In this document: in pieces, positions 48,930-59,099 of the stretch | Position numbering within the stretch: position 1 is the first letter of the stretch | Layout of the letters: each line of letters opens with the position of its first letter | Source: Neoechinorhynchus agilis | Taxonomy: Eukaryota; Acanthocephala | DNA: 64,000 nucleotides | Assembly (NCBI GenBank): GCA_051530055.1 | Contig: CM121341.1 | Span: forward strand, 1,736,001 to 1,800,000 | Reading direction: 5' to 3' | Translations under genes and position numbers: made by a program | Notes under the pieces: generated by a model | Databases searched by the model: none | What the model saw: the letters and a program-made list of their open reading frames with translations, nothing else | What the model was told of the DNA's origin: nothing

Positions 48930-49135
48930 TTCTTATATTTTTAATCCATAAACAAAGATCAGAATCATACCGAGAGAAAATCCAAATCGGGAAATTCACG
49001 ATACTCACCCGGTTACAAGTCATTTTATAAAAACTTACCAGCAATGATTGATAAGACGATGTTTCCTCTTTTTCGAAATATTTCTCCACAAATAAAATGA
49101 TTTTTTGCCGGGCGAGTATATTCACCAAAACAGAA
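48930..49135. repeat. Single arm of a dispersed foldback family
   Basis: Contains GATTGATAAGACGATGTTTC, then CTCTTTTTCGAAATATTTC, related to the arms of the foldback at 51.38-51.63 kb and to 52.9-53.0 kb. No gene. Confidence 0.5.
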
Positions 49136-49188
49136 TAATTCAACCTTCAAACCGCGCTTTGGTATCCCCCAAAAAACATACAAGCAAT

Positions 49189-49335
49189 TGCGTTTTTTTC
49201 AGGACCCTGAATAAGAAAACTCCGAAATATCGGTCCAAAATGAATACATTTGTTTCAACCGCGGAAATTGCTTAAATAACAACAATTGAAACGACAACAT
49301 TTGGTTGAGAAATCAGTCGACAATCCAGCAACTTG
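49189..49335 (+). repeat. Dispersed repeat shared with 27.62-27.78 kb
   Basis: Shares TTTTTTTCAGGACCCTGAAT, ACTCCGAAA and CAATCCA boxes with 27621-27775 in the same orientation, at about 70-75% identity by eye. It ends about 45 bp before the NOSIP start. Confidence 0.6.
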
Positions 49336-49368
49336 TATCCATGAGTGCTAGGGTTATTCCGCCTTCGT

Positions 49369-49378
49369 GTAATCTCAG
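49369..49378 (+). promoter_or_regulatory. Probable trans-splice acceptor abutting the NOSIP start
   Basis: TAATCTCAG ends on the base before ATG 49379, so the coding sequence would begin right after a spliced leader. This supports spliced-leader use in the organism. Confidence 0.45.
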
Positions 49379-50560
49379 ATGACCCGGCACTCAAAGAATG
49401 CCACGGCGAATGCGGTCTACACCTTCTATGAACGTTCCAGGGATACCAAGGCTGGGAAATACGGAACTCAGAAAACCCGGCTCGGCAAGGATTCCATTCA
49501 ACCGTTTGATTGTTGCAGTTTATCGCTGCAACCATGCAAACAACCGGTGATAACACCGGATGGGTACCTTTTCGACAAAGAAGTTATTCTTCAATACGTT
49601 TTCCAGAAAAAAATGGAATATAAGAGGTCATTAGCAGAATACAAAGCCGGAAAATTGGTGGAGAAATCTTTGAAGAGAAAACCGGACTTGTCCGATGATT
49701 TCATGCGAAAAAAGTCTAAGAGTGAAAAGTCCGTAGGGATGAGATACTTTATTAGTTTACTGAGGGCGGAGGAAATTCTGAAATTAAGTATTTTCATTCA
49801 TATCGAATATGAGCGAAGAATCGGCTAACAAACTTTCCAGCTTTTGGATTCCTCAACTCACGCCTTCGTCTCAATCGGCGGCTACTAATAAACCATCGAA
49901 GACAATCTTGTGCCCTGTTAGCGGACGACCATTTGATTATAAAAACTTGATTCCTGTAAAATTCAAAAACTCGGAATGTGAAAAGGTATGGATTTAGTTT
50001 TTCGAAGCCAAATGGATTGCATCTTTAAATCTTTAGGATAAGTTTGTCTGTGCTGTTTCTGGAGACACTCTGACAAATTCCATCCCTTGTGCAGTACTGA
50101 GACCTACGTTAGTAAAGAGATTTAAATTTAGAACTAGCATTTTAATTTTAAACGGGGAAAATACTAGTCTATATTAAAAATATTCCTTCGTTGCAATAAA
50201 TTAGGTTAATTCATTTATCATGTATTTTCGGCTATGATTTCTTTTTGTAAACCTTTGTGATATCCGTGATCAAAAGCATTCACACCGAATTAAAAGTTGT
50301 TCAAAATCTTTGTGAATCCACTAAAACGACTAACAATTTAGAGGCGCTGTCGTAACAATGAAGGTAGTTGAAATCATCAAAAAGGACATGATCGATCCTA
50401 TAAGTAGCGTGAGTCTCACCGATGACGATATAATCCCGATAGCGAGGGTACGTACAATTGAACCAATTCTGAACCTTGCCGTTTTCTTTAGGTCGGAACC
50501 GGATTTACTGCTGGAGGTGGTAAGTTAAACGCTCAAAAATACACTCCGGTGATGGATTAA
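49379..50560 (+). CDS. NOSIP-like E3 ubiquitin ligase (nitric oxide synthase-interacting protein)
   Basis: Five exons: 49379 to about 49732, about 49809-49985, 50037-50107, 50342-50447 and 50492-50560. The N-terminus MTRHSKNATANAVYTFYER and the block FDCCSLSLQPCKQPVITPDG are the family hallmark, the first half of its split U-box. Later exons give SSFWIPQLTPS, TILCPVSGRPFDYKNLIPV, FVCAVSGDTLTNSIPCAVLR, KKDMIDPISSVSLTDDDIIP and the ending GTGFTAGGGKLNAQKYTPVM. The family is a nuclear U-box ligase, also linked to the spliceosome. The protein is about 240 aa against about 300 in human, the missing part being the coiled linker. The exon 1-2 joint is uncertain, because GTAGGG at 49733 is out of phase with the next exon. 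A CAG abuts the ATG directly. AATAAA at 50598 follows the stop. Confidence 0.92.
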
Positions 50561-51375
50561 AACTCTGAAAGGAGTATTTGTAACTGAAATAACGGAAATA
50601 AATCGACCATGACATCTGTAATTTGCCCATAAAGTTTGTGCTAATTATTTTGAGTTTCCAAATCGTGATTTACCTTACAAAGACAATATTTTAAAATACT
50701 GCTTTTGACTGGGAAGCTCACTTTGAGTGTTTTCACATAAGGAAATGCTTATTGTTTTTAAGGCACTATGCTCCGGTTTATGATCCGCTACTGTGTTTTT
50801 GCAGATCGTGAAAGGGTTTTTAAATATTCTTCATTCAATACTGGATTTATGGCCTTTTTTAAATGTAAGACATAAAATATTCTGAATTTCTTAGCTAAAG
50901 TTGCTAAAAATTAACAATTGAATTTTTATTCGGCGCTCTTATTTTTGGACACACCATGTGATTAAAAATTCAAAAGGAGCTGATTGTTCATTCGGAAGCA
51001 TCAGGGAGCTACATTGGAATGATTTAAACATGGGTTTAGATCATTGATTTTAGTGGCTTTAAAGTCTACAAACATTTCAAAACTAATCTCGAACGCAGCT
51101 CAGATCTGCACAATACACCAAACTAAAAACAAAGTCGATTTATTGATTATGCTTTCAATTTTCACAAAAATATCAACACAAATCTCAGTCTATTTAAGTA
51201 GCTGGGCTTTACTAGATTGGAATGTTGGAGTTTACAATTTATTAGTTAAAAATCCTAAAACGTCCGTGTTGATTTTAGAAATGGATAACATGACCCCCTT
51301 CCACTTTATGAAACATTTCCTGAGCTCAAACTGGCGGATCAATTCGATTTTTAACGCTCACCTTTTAAATATAAC
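50561..51375. other. Intergenic
   Basis: 3' flank of NOSIP, then AT-rich sequence. The plus frame 51044-51550 runs into a foldback element and is not supported as a gene. Confidence 0.4.
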
Positions 51376-51382
51376 TTTATTG

Positions 51383-51632
51383 AATGGTGGTGGTGGTGAA
51401 CATAATCTCCCCGGGTTAAAGATTCCTTTATTATTAGGAAATATTTCGAAAGAGGAAACCTCGCCTCATTGGACATTTTCCAGCCTCAACCGAGCTGACA
51501 AGACCGAACAAACGAAAAGAACTACTACACAAGCTTTTTTAGATGGCTGATGAGACGAGGTTTCCTCTTTCGAAATATTTCCTAATAATAAAGGAATCTT
51601 TAATCGGGGAGATTATGTTCATCACCACCCTT
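51383..51632. mobile_element. Foldback (MITE-like) element with ~80-bp inverted arms
   Basis: The left arm (51391-51474: GGTGGTGAACATAATCTCCC, then TTATTATTAGGAAATATTTC, then GAAAGAGGAAACCTCG) and the right arm (51551-51629) are reverse complements with a few mismatches. The spacer is about 75 bp. There is no coding region. Related single arms lie at 48.9-49.1 and 52.9-53.0 kb. Confidence 0.8.
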
Positions 51633-52004
51633 CAATATTTACCATCCCGAAGGATCTTCTTTTTGATATGATTATAACTTTAATAAATAAAAACGTCAAA
51701 ATAAGATTTATTCACCCGGTAAAGAATTTTTTTTATTAAAGACGTTTTGGACCTCATCGCTTTGACTTGTTTTTTCAAAACTTCAATGCTCACTCATCTT
51801 CCTTCGCACACATCCATTCTCTTCATCGATCATCCGACTGTGGTTGCAGTACAGAACAATTTTTACAGTATCATTCGTCATGCTCTCTTAATGCGCCATC
51901 TCTTCCACAAGTCTTTGTGAATCAGAGTGCAACGGATACACAGCGTTTCATGAACCACTGTTTTCCTGTGTTGCAATTCTATAGCAAAGAATCCTTCATT
52001 GTAG
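51633..52004 (+). other. Possible upstream exon or 5' flank of a small membrane protein
   Basis: The plus frame 51767-52012 has a cysteine-bearing stretch (SSDCGCSTEQFLQYHSSC) and overlaps the next start by eight bases. A 38-nt GT-AG interval follows it but does not keep phase, so its link to the next gene is unproven. Confidence 0.3.
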
Positions 52005-52331
52005 ATGATTAAATTGATAATCGCGGCTATTTTTACAGAAACAGCCTTAGCAAGGGAAGCTGAGCGTCAACCTCAGAATCCGTCGCGCAATGTTTACGCA
52101 ACTGTTGGAATTGTAGCCGATTGTTTAATGCTACTGGTTATAGTGCTTGGTATTCTTTGGTGTTTGGCTAAACCAATAAAAAGGAAATTCTTTCCCCAGA
52201 GATTAAAGTCAAGCAGTACAGATGGATCCAAATCCGACTTGGGCACTGGCCGACGGCGAAGTTCTGTACGCCGAAACACTCTCTATAATACGATTGAGAA
52301 GAATGAAGGCTCCTCGACCAAGATAAATTAG
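52005..52331 (+). CDS. Small single-pass membrane protein, unknown
   Basis: 108 aa. Residues 1-16 (MIKLIIAAIFTETALA) look like a cleavable signal peptide with an ALA cut site. A short polar segment follows, then one clear membrane span at about residues 33-54 (VADCLMLLVIVLGILWCLA). A basic stop-transfer run (KPIKRK) and a Ser/Arg-rich cytoplasmic tail (RRRSSVRRN) follow. This predicts a type-I topology with a very short ectodomain. An AATAAA at about 52391 may end the transcript. It could also be the last exon of a longer receptor-like protein that begins upstream. No family recognised. Confidence 0.5.
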   Translation: MIKLIIAAIFTETALAREAERQPQNPSRNVYATVGIVADCLMLLVIVLGILWCLAKPIKRKFFPQRLKSSSTDGSKSDLGTGRRRSSVRRNTLYNTIEKNEGSSTKIN

Positions 52332-52665
52332 AAATATTTACAGTTCGATCTGATAGATTTAAGCGGTCATCGTTTGTGGCACCGAAAAAAATAAATTACA
52401 AACGTCGAATATGCTTAGAGTGCGTTGAAATTAAGCGATTAAATTCTTAAGTTTTTTGCAAAAATGGCTAGATGTTTACGGGTCGAAGATTAGTGCGGCT
52501 GCTGCTAATACTCATATATTCTAGTATTTTTGTAAATGCGACTTGATTTGAATGCCATAAGCACGCCATGTGATTGATAACATTGATTTAGTCGATAATA
52601 TCTGTAAACTAACCAATAGAAACCGTTAAAAGAATTGCGTAGCTTTTCTAAGTGTTGAAGTGAAC

Positions 52666-52784
52666 ATCTCTTCCACGGCTGATTATTTTCCTTGGGCACA
52701 CAACCCAATGATCTGGGTCCATACGGTTATTATTCAGATCAATGGGCTGTGTACCCAACGAAAATAATCAGCCGTGGAAGAGAT
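52666..52784. repeat. Long near-perfect hairpin (50-bp arms)
   Basis: 52666-52715 (ATCTCTTCCACGGCTGATTA, then TTTTCCTTGGGCACACAACC) and 52735-52784 are reverse complements with only a few mismatches around a ~20-bp spacer. No genes flank it closely. Its core could be a small foldback element. Confidence 0.85.
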
Positions 52785-52859
52785 AGAAAAAAATGTAACG
52801 GGCTAACCAGACTTTATATAAAATTGCATAGTTTGTTGATAACATTTGCACTTGTTTTG

Positions 52860-53045
52860 TTATGACGGAAATTAAAATGATTTAGACTTGTGGTGAAGAA
52901 AATCCCGGTTAGAAATCATTTTATTGTAATGAAATATTTCGAAAGAGGAAACTTCGCCTCATCAATCATTGTTAAAGTGTTTTATTCGATCTTCACCACA
53001 GGTCAAAATTTACCGTCCCGATGGATTTTCTCGATATCATTAAAA
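52860..53045. repeat. Dispersed foldback-family copy
   Basis: Bounded by TTGTGGTGAAG and CTTCACCACA near 52890 and 53000, and contains GAAATATTTCGAAAGAGGAA as in the 51.4-kb element. Non-coding. Confidence 0.5.
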
Positions 53046-53600
53046 TGATTTATTGAATCTGATATTTTAGCACGCTCGTATGCCTTTATCAACGTTGCTT
53101 GTTCGTTTTCTGCAATGTGCCGAAATATATTGTTCAATAAATCATTTCAATTTTCCGCCACAATGAAACAACATTTACAATGTCACTTTGTTTTATCCAG
53201 TCATCTATAATAAAGAATTGGTCTTTTAGAATAAGTCCGTTCAATTCTATTTTCTTAATCATGTTTTTCTTAAAGATCTCGACCGGTCACAATTATTTTG
53301 ATGAAATAATCTTAACATGTGCGGCATAGATATTTCCCTTATTGCAAAGTTTTTAGCGCACATTACGAAGGTAAGGCCAAAAACGTTACAATTTATAGAT
53401 TTGTTCTTGTAGATTGAAGAATTATGAATTTTACGCTGGTATTTTTCAATGAATTTGACATTGTAAAAACATTGTTCACTTAATTTCCTATTTCTAATTC
53501 AAAATGTCGAGCTCTGTCGAACAAAAATTTAATTTTTAGTGTTCGTCGCTAGTTTCGCCTAAATCCGCCGGAACGCTAATATTTAGAACGCAAGATAAAT
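53046..53600. other. Intergenic
   Basis: AT-rich, no gene or repeat recognised. Confidence 0.35.
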
Positions 53601-53609
53601 TTCAATAGA

Positions 53610-53850
53610 TTATTCCATGACGTTTATAAGGCAACCAACTATTTTTCCATCTTTTTCTTGCCCAATCGTTTTTCGGTTGTAACCTCGAATAACGCCGTAA
53701 TTAAAAGTTTGCTCCGTATGAAAATCATCTCCAATAGCGTTTAAATTGCATAGATCTGCGATGATAGCCAAAACATCTCTACCATTTTTGGAGGATTCCA
53801 CCTTCCGCTTTCTACCATCAACAGTGTTTTGAAAACAGTTTCTATCGCCC
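53610..53850 (-). CDS. Possible terminal exon of an unrecognised gene
   Basis: Extending the minus-strand frame upstream from 53801 to an AG near 53848 gives about 80 aa. It contains NCFQNTVDGRKRKVESSKNG, then DVLAIIADLCNLNAIGDD, and a lysine-rich end before the stop at 53610. The composition is protein-like rather than AT-driven. I found no partner exon and recognise no domain, so this is tentative. Confidence 0.3.
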
Positions 53851-55220
53851 GTACGATATATTTAATTCCATTCTCGTTTTGAATCTTGGTCTTAGCTCAT
53901 TTTAACAACCTTGTTGGATAAATTCTTAGGTTTCATTAAAAACGTTTTCTTGTAGGATAAAATATAAAATCAGCAACTAGAATTGAAGCGATTAAATTAA
54001 AACATTGATGTAGACTTGAAAGTTTTCCATGCGCTCAATTTTCTGCTTTTAGAATGCAGTCGATTCCGAGTAATTGGACCAGCGTAACCGGAGTCGATTG
54101 CCTATTACGCTCATTTAAATACATTTGTTTCGATTCTTTAGAATTCGGTGGTCCAATTAACGGGATTTGACAGCATATCCATATTCTAGAAATATTCAAA
54201 CCCAAGACTTTACATATTGTATCTTTATAAAAGGATCCCTTTGAACGTCTTCAGCTATATAGAAATGAGCTTTTTCGCTTCTACCTAACTCAATTTAGCT
54301 CTTTCCAACAAGAAGAGTATATCCACTATCGCTTTGAACGTAACCCAAGATTTATTTGATTGAAAATAGTGTTTAAGAAATTACACTATTTACACATCTT
54401 CGTTTCTGAGTTAATATCTTTTAAGTCGATGAACGCGCTAAGCAGCACATTGCATTACTGACTGCTCCCAGCTACCTTACAAGTAGTTGTAAAGATGTTC
54501 ATCGTTTACTGTTTTATAGCGAATTACAATGATTGATTTATTTGATAACTTTCGGCTTTCGCGTTGGCCTTCTTCAGTCTTTTGCTTATAAGTTTTTAAA
54601 TATGTAAGCTCGACAATATTTAAAAACTTACAAACAATAAGGAAATACAAGAGCTGGTGCCTTCCTGCGCCAAAACATTGGTCTCGCGATAGGAAAGAGG
54701 AAAAGCAGCGAGTGTGGTCGTGACCACTGAGGGGAGAGCGATGCTTCTTCGTGGACGGTGGTGATTGTTTAAACGTTTTGTTGTTGTGTGTGTTTAAAGC
54801 GATTTAGTGTAAAAAGCGATCAGTTTAAAGTACTATAATTCGCTATAAAAAGTAATTTATAAGTAGTCTTAGCATTTGATGTAAGAATCACAATTGGGGC
54901 ATCGATAAAGCAAAATACTTATGACGAAACCATTTCCGCTGATCGACAAAATTCCATCTGAATCAATGATATGTTTTTGTGTGTGTTATCGGATTTTCTT
55001 GATAACGCAACGACTTAAGAAGCAAATTCTAAAAAATCGTTGTTATGATTCGTGGAGTCGATAAAGAAGCAATCGACACGTTTAGAATTAGTTTAGCTGC
55101 AAATTGTTTTTTAAGAGACAGAGATGGAATATGGAAATGATATGAGTTGTTAGATAAAACCATAAAAAGCTCAAAATACAAGTTGGTTTCATCGTTCATT
55201 ATATACGAGATTTTATTCGA
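53851..55220. other. Gene-poor interval
   Basis: No supported gene. A GC-richer patch at about 54660-54760 (GGTCTCGCGATAGGAAAGAG) is the only compositional break and is unexplained. A reverse-strand AATAAA at about 55211 belongs to the RRM gene. Confidence 0.35.
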
Positions 55221-55225
55221 TAAAA

Positions 55226-56134
55226 TCAACGAATTTGGTATTCAACAAAAGCACTGATCATAGTCATTAGCTCCACACTCGATTGCATAGCAGTACCGAG
55301 TTTTACAATATTTGAGGCATGCCGCCTTTGCAATTTCTGCAAAGCCTCAATATACGACCTACGGTCGTAAAAGCTTCCTCTATGAAATCTTAGATCATCA
55401 TCTCGAGAACAAGTCCTTTCCAATTTGGTCCAGAAAGAGTCTCTTCCCTTCCGAACTCCAAATGGAAGATAATATTGCTTAACGTCTTCTCTTGGTGAAA
55501 CATGTCCATTAAAGTGACGATGTTTATAATAATCCCGAGGAGGAAATCGTCGTTTGTTCACTTCCCTTTCAATATATGGGGATCGGGACCGTCTTTCATT
55601 CCGTGTTTCACAACATCGTTCCCGATACCTGATTCTGGTACTCTTAACGCTTCCCGAGTCGCTTCGTTCACTTCTATTTGCACGCAGATTGTTTGGTTCG
55701 TTTTTTCCATTTTGAACTTTAGTGTCTGAGCGGCCCAAATTTACAACAGTATCGGGCGTCCTAGTCTTCCTTCGTTGTAACCTTACCGGAGAAGTATCCC
55801 AATTTTCATCAGAAAAAGGGGAAACGTTGCGGTTGGCATCATTACATGATTGCCTTATTTCCTGTCTGCAGTTCGGTTTATCTTCATTTTTCTTGGCGAA
55901 TTGAGCATGAACTCTATTGTTTAAGACGTAATGTGGATTAGCGTCTACGACTGATTGGGCTCCATGTAGTGAACTGAAGTGAATAAAGGCGAATCGCCGA
56001 TTTCCGTCTGGACTTTGTTTTATAACGCACTCTTCAATCTTGTCAAATTTACCAAACACGTTCTCCAAATCGCCTTCATCGCAATCATTTGGGATTTTAT
56101 TCACGAATAATTTCCGACTCTCAAAGTTTGCCAT
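55226..56134 (-). CDS. RRM RNA-binding protein with arginine-rich tail
   Basis: An intronless frame, with start chosen at the ATG at 56134 (MANFESRKLFVNKIP). The longer upstream frame to 56248 has no family support. Residues about 6-80 form one RRM: RNP2 is KLFVNKIP, and RNP1 is RRFAFIHF, with the aromatic residues that contact RNA. Residues about 100-260 are rich in R, S, E and N and include RS/RD-type runs (RSRSPYIER) typical of splicing factors. The last ~40 aa are helical. It probably acts in nuclear mRNA processing, but no orthologue is certain. Reverse-strand AATAAA follows the stop within 20 nt. Confidence 0.8.
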   Translation of the reverse strand: MANFESRKLFVNKIPNDCDEGDLENVFGKFDKIEECVIKQSPDGNRRFAFIHFSSLHGAQSVVDANPHYVLNNRVHAQFAKKNEDKPNCRQEIRQSCNDANRNVSPFSDENWDTSPVRLQRRKTRTPDTVVNLGRSDTKVQNGKNEPNNLRANRSERSDSGSVKSTRIRYRERCCETRNERRSRSPYIEREVNKRRFPPRDYYKHRHFNGHVSPREDVKQYYLPFGVRKGRDSFWTKLERTCSRDDDLRFHRGSFYDRRSYIEALQKLQRRHASNIVKLGTAMQSSVELMTMISAFVEYQIR

Positions 56135-57264
56135 CTTAATCGTGTATTTTTGTAAAAATGTAACCGAAAAGGATGTTGTGCACGAATCAAGTACACCAGC
56201 GAATTCGAACGATCGTTTTTGTTCACTTGGTGCGCATAGCAGCGTCACAAGAAATTGATTAATGTGGACTGGTGGCTTTCAGGCTGAAAAATAGGCTAAT
56301 ATCTTTTATATTCCCATTCAAAGGAGATCGTAGGATTATCCAAAGAATTTTATATTTTACGTGTACAAATTCGTTGTAAATGCAATTGAATTAGGGAACT
56401 TTTGTTCATTCAAAAAGTAACATGTTCATCTAATTCGATTTTAAAAAGATGTTTTTATTCGGAACAAATCTGACACTTCGAATCGATGAGACGATGTCAA
56501 GATTGTAACCAAAACGAGAACAATTTCAGGCATAATATAAAAGTCAACAGTGAGAGAAATTGTACGCACGAAAAAAATATTGTTGCGATGAATAAGATTG
56601 TCAGGTTGAATTTAGACCGAAATACATTTTTCATCTGGGAAATGCCATAACGGAAAAATTAAAACCGTTAAATAGTGCTAACCTAAGTTATCAATCAATA
56701 TTCATCTTCTACGACGTAGATTAATGGTATGCAGCAAAATAAATGCAAACGACTATTAAATCTTAAAAAGAGGAATTATTGAACGTGTCGACCTTATAAG
56801 AAGACTTCACGGTGTTTTATTAGTTCTATCAAAGTCGATAAGAAATTTTATAAGAGACGATAGTTTCCAAAACATGTTTTAGCAAATTTTACTATTCTAA
56901 ATCGCTCCATTTTTAAATACTTTGTTATCTTTTTCCGATCGAAGAAAATCTTTTTTGGCTTATAACGTACCTAATTTGATGCTTATTTAAATATTTCTTA
57001 ACAATTCGGCGCATTGTCATCTTACAAATTATCTTGATTAATTCGTTTTTAAAGGCAGAATTCAATTTCTATCAGATCATAAGATAAAAACGCTTGGGCT
57101 TCAAGAGTTAAACATTTTTACTATATATTACGACCTTTCTTAAACGCCATTATAAAACACACAAAATAAAAAAAACTCAAACCTAAATGTGATTTGCGCA
57201 AGTTTTACTATGGTGATAAGATTCATATAAAAGGCAATAATTGGAATAACCCAAAAGGTGGAAT
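56135..57264. other. Intergenic
   Basis: The 5' flank of the RRM gene and AT-rich spacer. No gene or repeat recognised. Confidence 0.4.
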
Positions 57265-57729
57265 ATGGTGCTACTAGAAGGAATAGCGGCTTATATTCTT
57301 TATGTCCTATATAACACAAAAGCTCCTACTGAATTGAAAATGAACACAAAGACCGTCGAGGCATACAAAAGCGGAATCCTTCAGTGTATCAACCTTCTTA
57401 GAAGACTTCACAACGCTCATGTCCTTGATTACAAAGAAAGGAAAAAACGGTTGTTCAATTTGGGGCGGCCTGCGTACACTGAAGTACTTTGTGATGTTCA
57501 AAGTGATATAGAGAACTTGAATCTTAGCACCTTGTGCCGCCGTTTGTATTGCAATCAACCGTCAAGAAACATTTTAATTTGGAAAGAGCACCGATATGTG
57601 GATGTTATCTTACACGGCGAAAATTTTGTTATTTCATTGCATAGCCAAAATCGAATGGAAGATTATACAGATGAGGAGAAAATTAGAAAAAACGTTCTCC
57701 CTTGTAGCAGACCTAATGAATGTGAATGA
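57265..57729 (+). CDS. Small secreted cysteine-bearing protein, copy 1
   Basis: A single-exon frame of 154 aa. The hydrophobic N-terminus (MVLLEGIAAYILYVLY) could be a signal peptide or anchor. Conserved blocks shared with copy 2 at 58631 are GILQCINLLRRLHN, DIENLNLSTLCRRLYC, a WKEHRYVDV block and the end NVLPCSRPNECE. Five cysteines match in position. The LLRR-HN segment resembles the start of a CAP/SCP domain, but the rest does not fit, so I assign no family. Both genes point the same way, about 900 bp apart, and share their stop-proximal 3' sequence, which marks a recent tandem duplication. Confidence 0.7.
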   Translation: MVLLEGIAAYILYVLYNTKAPTELKMNTKTVEAYKSGILQCINLLRRLHNAHVLDYKERKKRLFNLGRPAYTEVLCDVQSDIENLNLSTLCRRLYCNQPSRNILIWKEHRYVDVILHGENFVISLHSQNRMEDYTDEEKIRKNVLPCSRPNECE

Positions 57730-58630
57730 TTTATGTTTGTATTTAATTAAATGTTTAGCGGTGCTATTTTCATAGACGGATGAATCAATAATCCCATTTC
57801 TATCGTCAATTTTCTGGATTACATCTTATTTGAATTGAGAATTCCGGTTTGAAGAGTTCCTGTGATACCAATAAAGCGCGTTGTTTACTCCTAAAAACAC
57901 CATAGTTTATCAGAAATTAAGGAGCGAACTCTATCTAATATTCGTGTATTTTTTCAGTCCGTTCAAAACCGAAGATTTCGTTATTTTAACTTCGTTGTCT
58001 TGAATTTATCCACCATCCGCTTTCAAGAATATGATAAGAATCTGAATAGTCACAAACTTTTATAAGAAGAGATTCGAAGTGCACGAGATCACTTTTATTT
58101 TTGCGTTGTTCAAGCCTCCAATAAATCTTTACTCCCTATTATTCCAGCCTTGTAGCCATTGAGCTCTTGATAAGATCTTACTAAAAGTATATTTATTGGT
58201 TTATTTTTGCGGACAACCACTAACTGGTTCAATTTATCGGGAAATGGGAAATTAAAATAATAATCTATGAATTATGAAAATATGACTAGGAAAAGTTTCC
58301 TGTATTGAAATGCCATAGCCTTTTAAGAAAATAAAAATCGCCTTTAGCACATTCATGATATAAAACATTCGATATATTTGTTTGAAGAATTCTCAAATTG
58401 CACCGATTTTTTATATCCATCTTTGTGGGTATTAGAGTTGGTATCGCCGGACTTGATTAATCTCATTACTTTTCGTTTTAAAATAAGAAATATAGCGACT
58501 TTTCGTAATCTTCATTTAGTATAAAATAAAATCGATAGAATAATTTAAAATAAAATGAAGTTGGTGGGAGTGTAACCATGGTACCAACATCCATTTAAAA
58601 CACAAAATTTAAGAAGTTAAGGAGTAAAGC
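57730..58630. other. Spacer between tandem paralogues
   Basis: AT-rich, no gene. It begins with TTTATGTTTGTATTTAATTA, which is repeated after copy 2 with two changes. Confidence 0.4.
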
Positions 58631-59092
58631 ATGATGTTACTTGCTGCCGCAATCAATATTCTTGTCCTAAGTAGCTTTACCGTTTGTAAGGAGGAAGTGA
58701 GGATGAACCCTGCGACTATTGAATCTTTCAAAAGAGGACTACTTCAATGTATCAACCTTTTAAGAAGACACCACAATGTTCCACCAGTTATCCCAAAAAC
58801 AAGAAAGGAATTTTATTCAAAACGATGGTTTCCAAAATACATGGATCCAGGCATTCAGGTACCAAGAGATATAGAGGATTTAAACCTGGACAGCATGTGC
58901 CGTGTACTATATTGCAGAAAAAAAGTAAGGAATTTAATAGTTTGGAAAGCGCTTCAATGTGTGGAAATTACTACGAAACACGATTACTTTGTTATCCATA
59001 TCGTTTTCGACGGACATGAAAAATATTTCAACAATATGAAAAATATAAGGGAAAACGTTCTCCCTTGTAATAGACCTAATGAATGTGAATGA
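58631..59092 (+). CDS. Small secreted cysteine-bearing protein, copy 2
   Basis: 153 aa, single exon. The N-terminus (MMLLAAAINILVLSSFTVC) is a better signal peptide than in copy 1. It shares with copy 1 GLLQCINLLRRHHN, DIEDLNLDSMCRVLYC, LIVWKALQCVEI and NVLPCNRPNECE, and has one extra cysteine in the WKALQC block. It is about 45% identical overall by eye, strongest in the cysteine blocks. The pattern of kept cysteines and diverged loops suggests function under diversifying selection, as in secreted effector or reproductive proteins, but that is inference. Confidence 0.75.
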   Translation: MMLLAAAINILVLSSFTVCKEEVRMNPATIESFKRGLLQCINLLRRHHNVPPVIPKTRKEFYSKRWFPKYMDPGIQVPRDIEDLNLDSMCRVLYCRKKVRNLIVWKALQCVEITTKHDYFVIHIVFDGHEKYFNNMKNIRENVLPCNRPNECE

Positions 59093-59099
59093 TCTATGT

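Noticed and set aside
51044-51550. 168-aa plus-strand frame
   Set aside because: Its second half is the arm of a foldback element and the first half has AT-driven composition without domains.
51547-51590. A second hammerhead-like run, CTGATGAG then CGAAA with a GAGG/CCTC stem, in the 51.4-kb foldback
   Set aside because: Related copies read CAATGAG, TTGATGAG or TTGATAAG at the core, so CUGAUGA is not conserved. Stem III would need a three-base bulge beside the core, and stem I does not pair.
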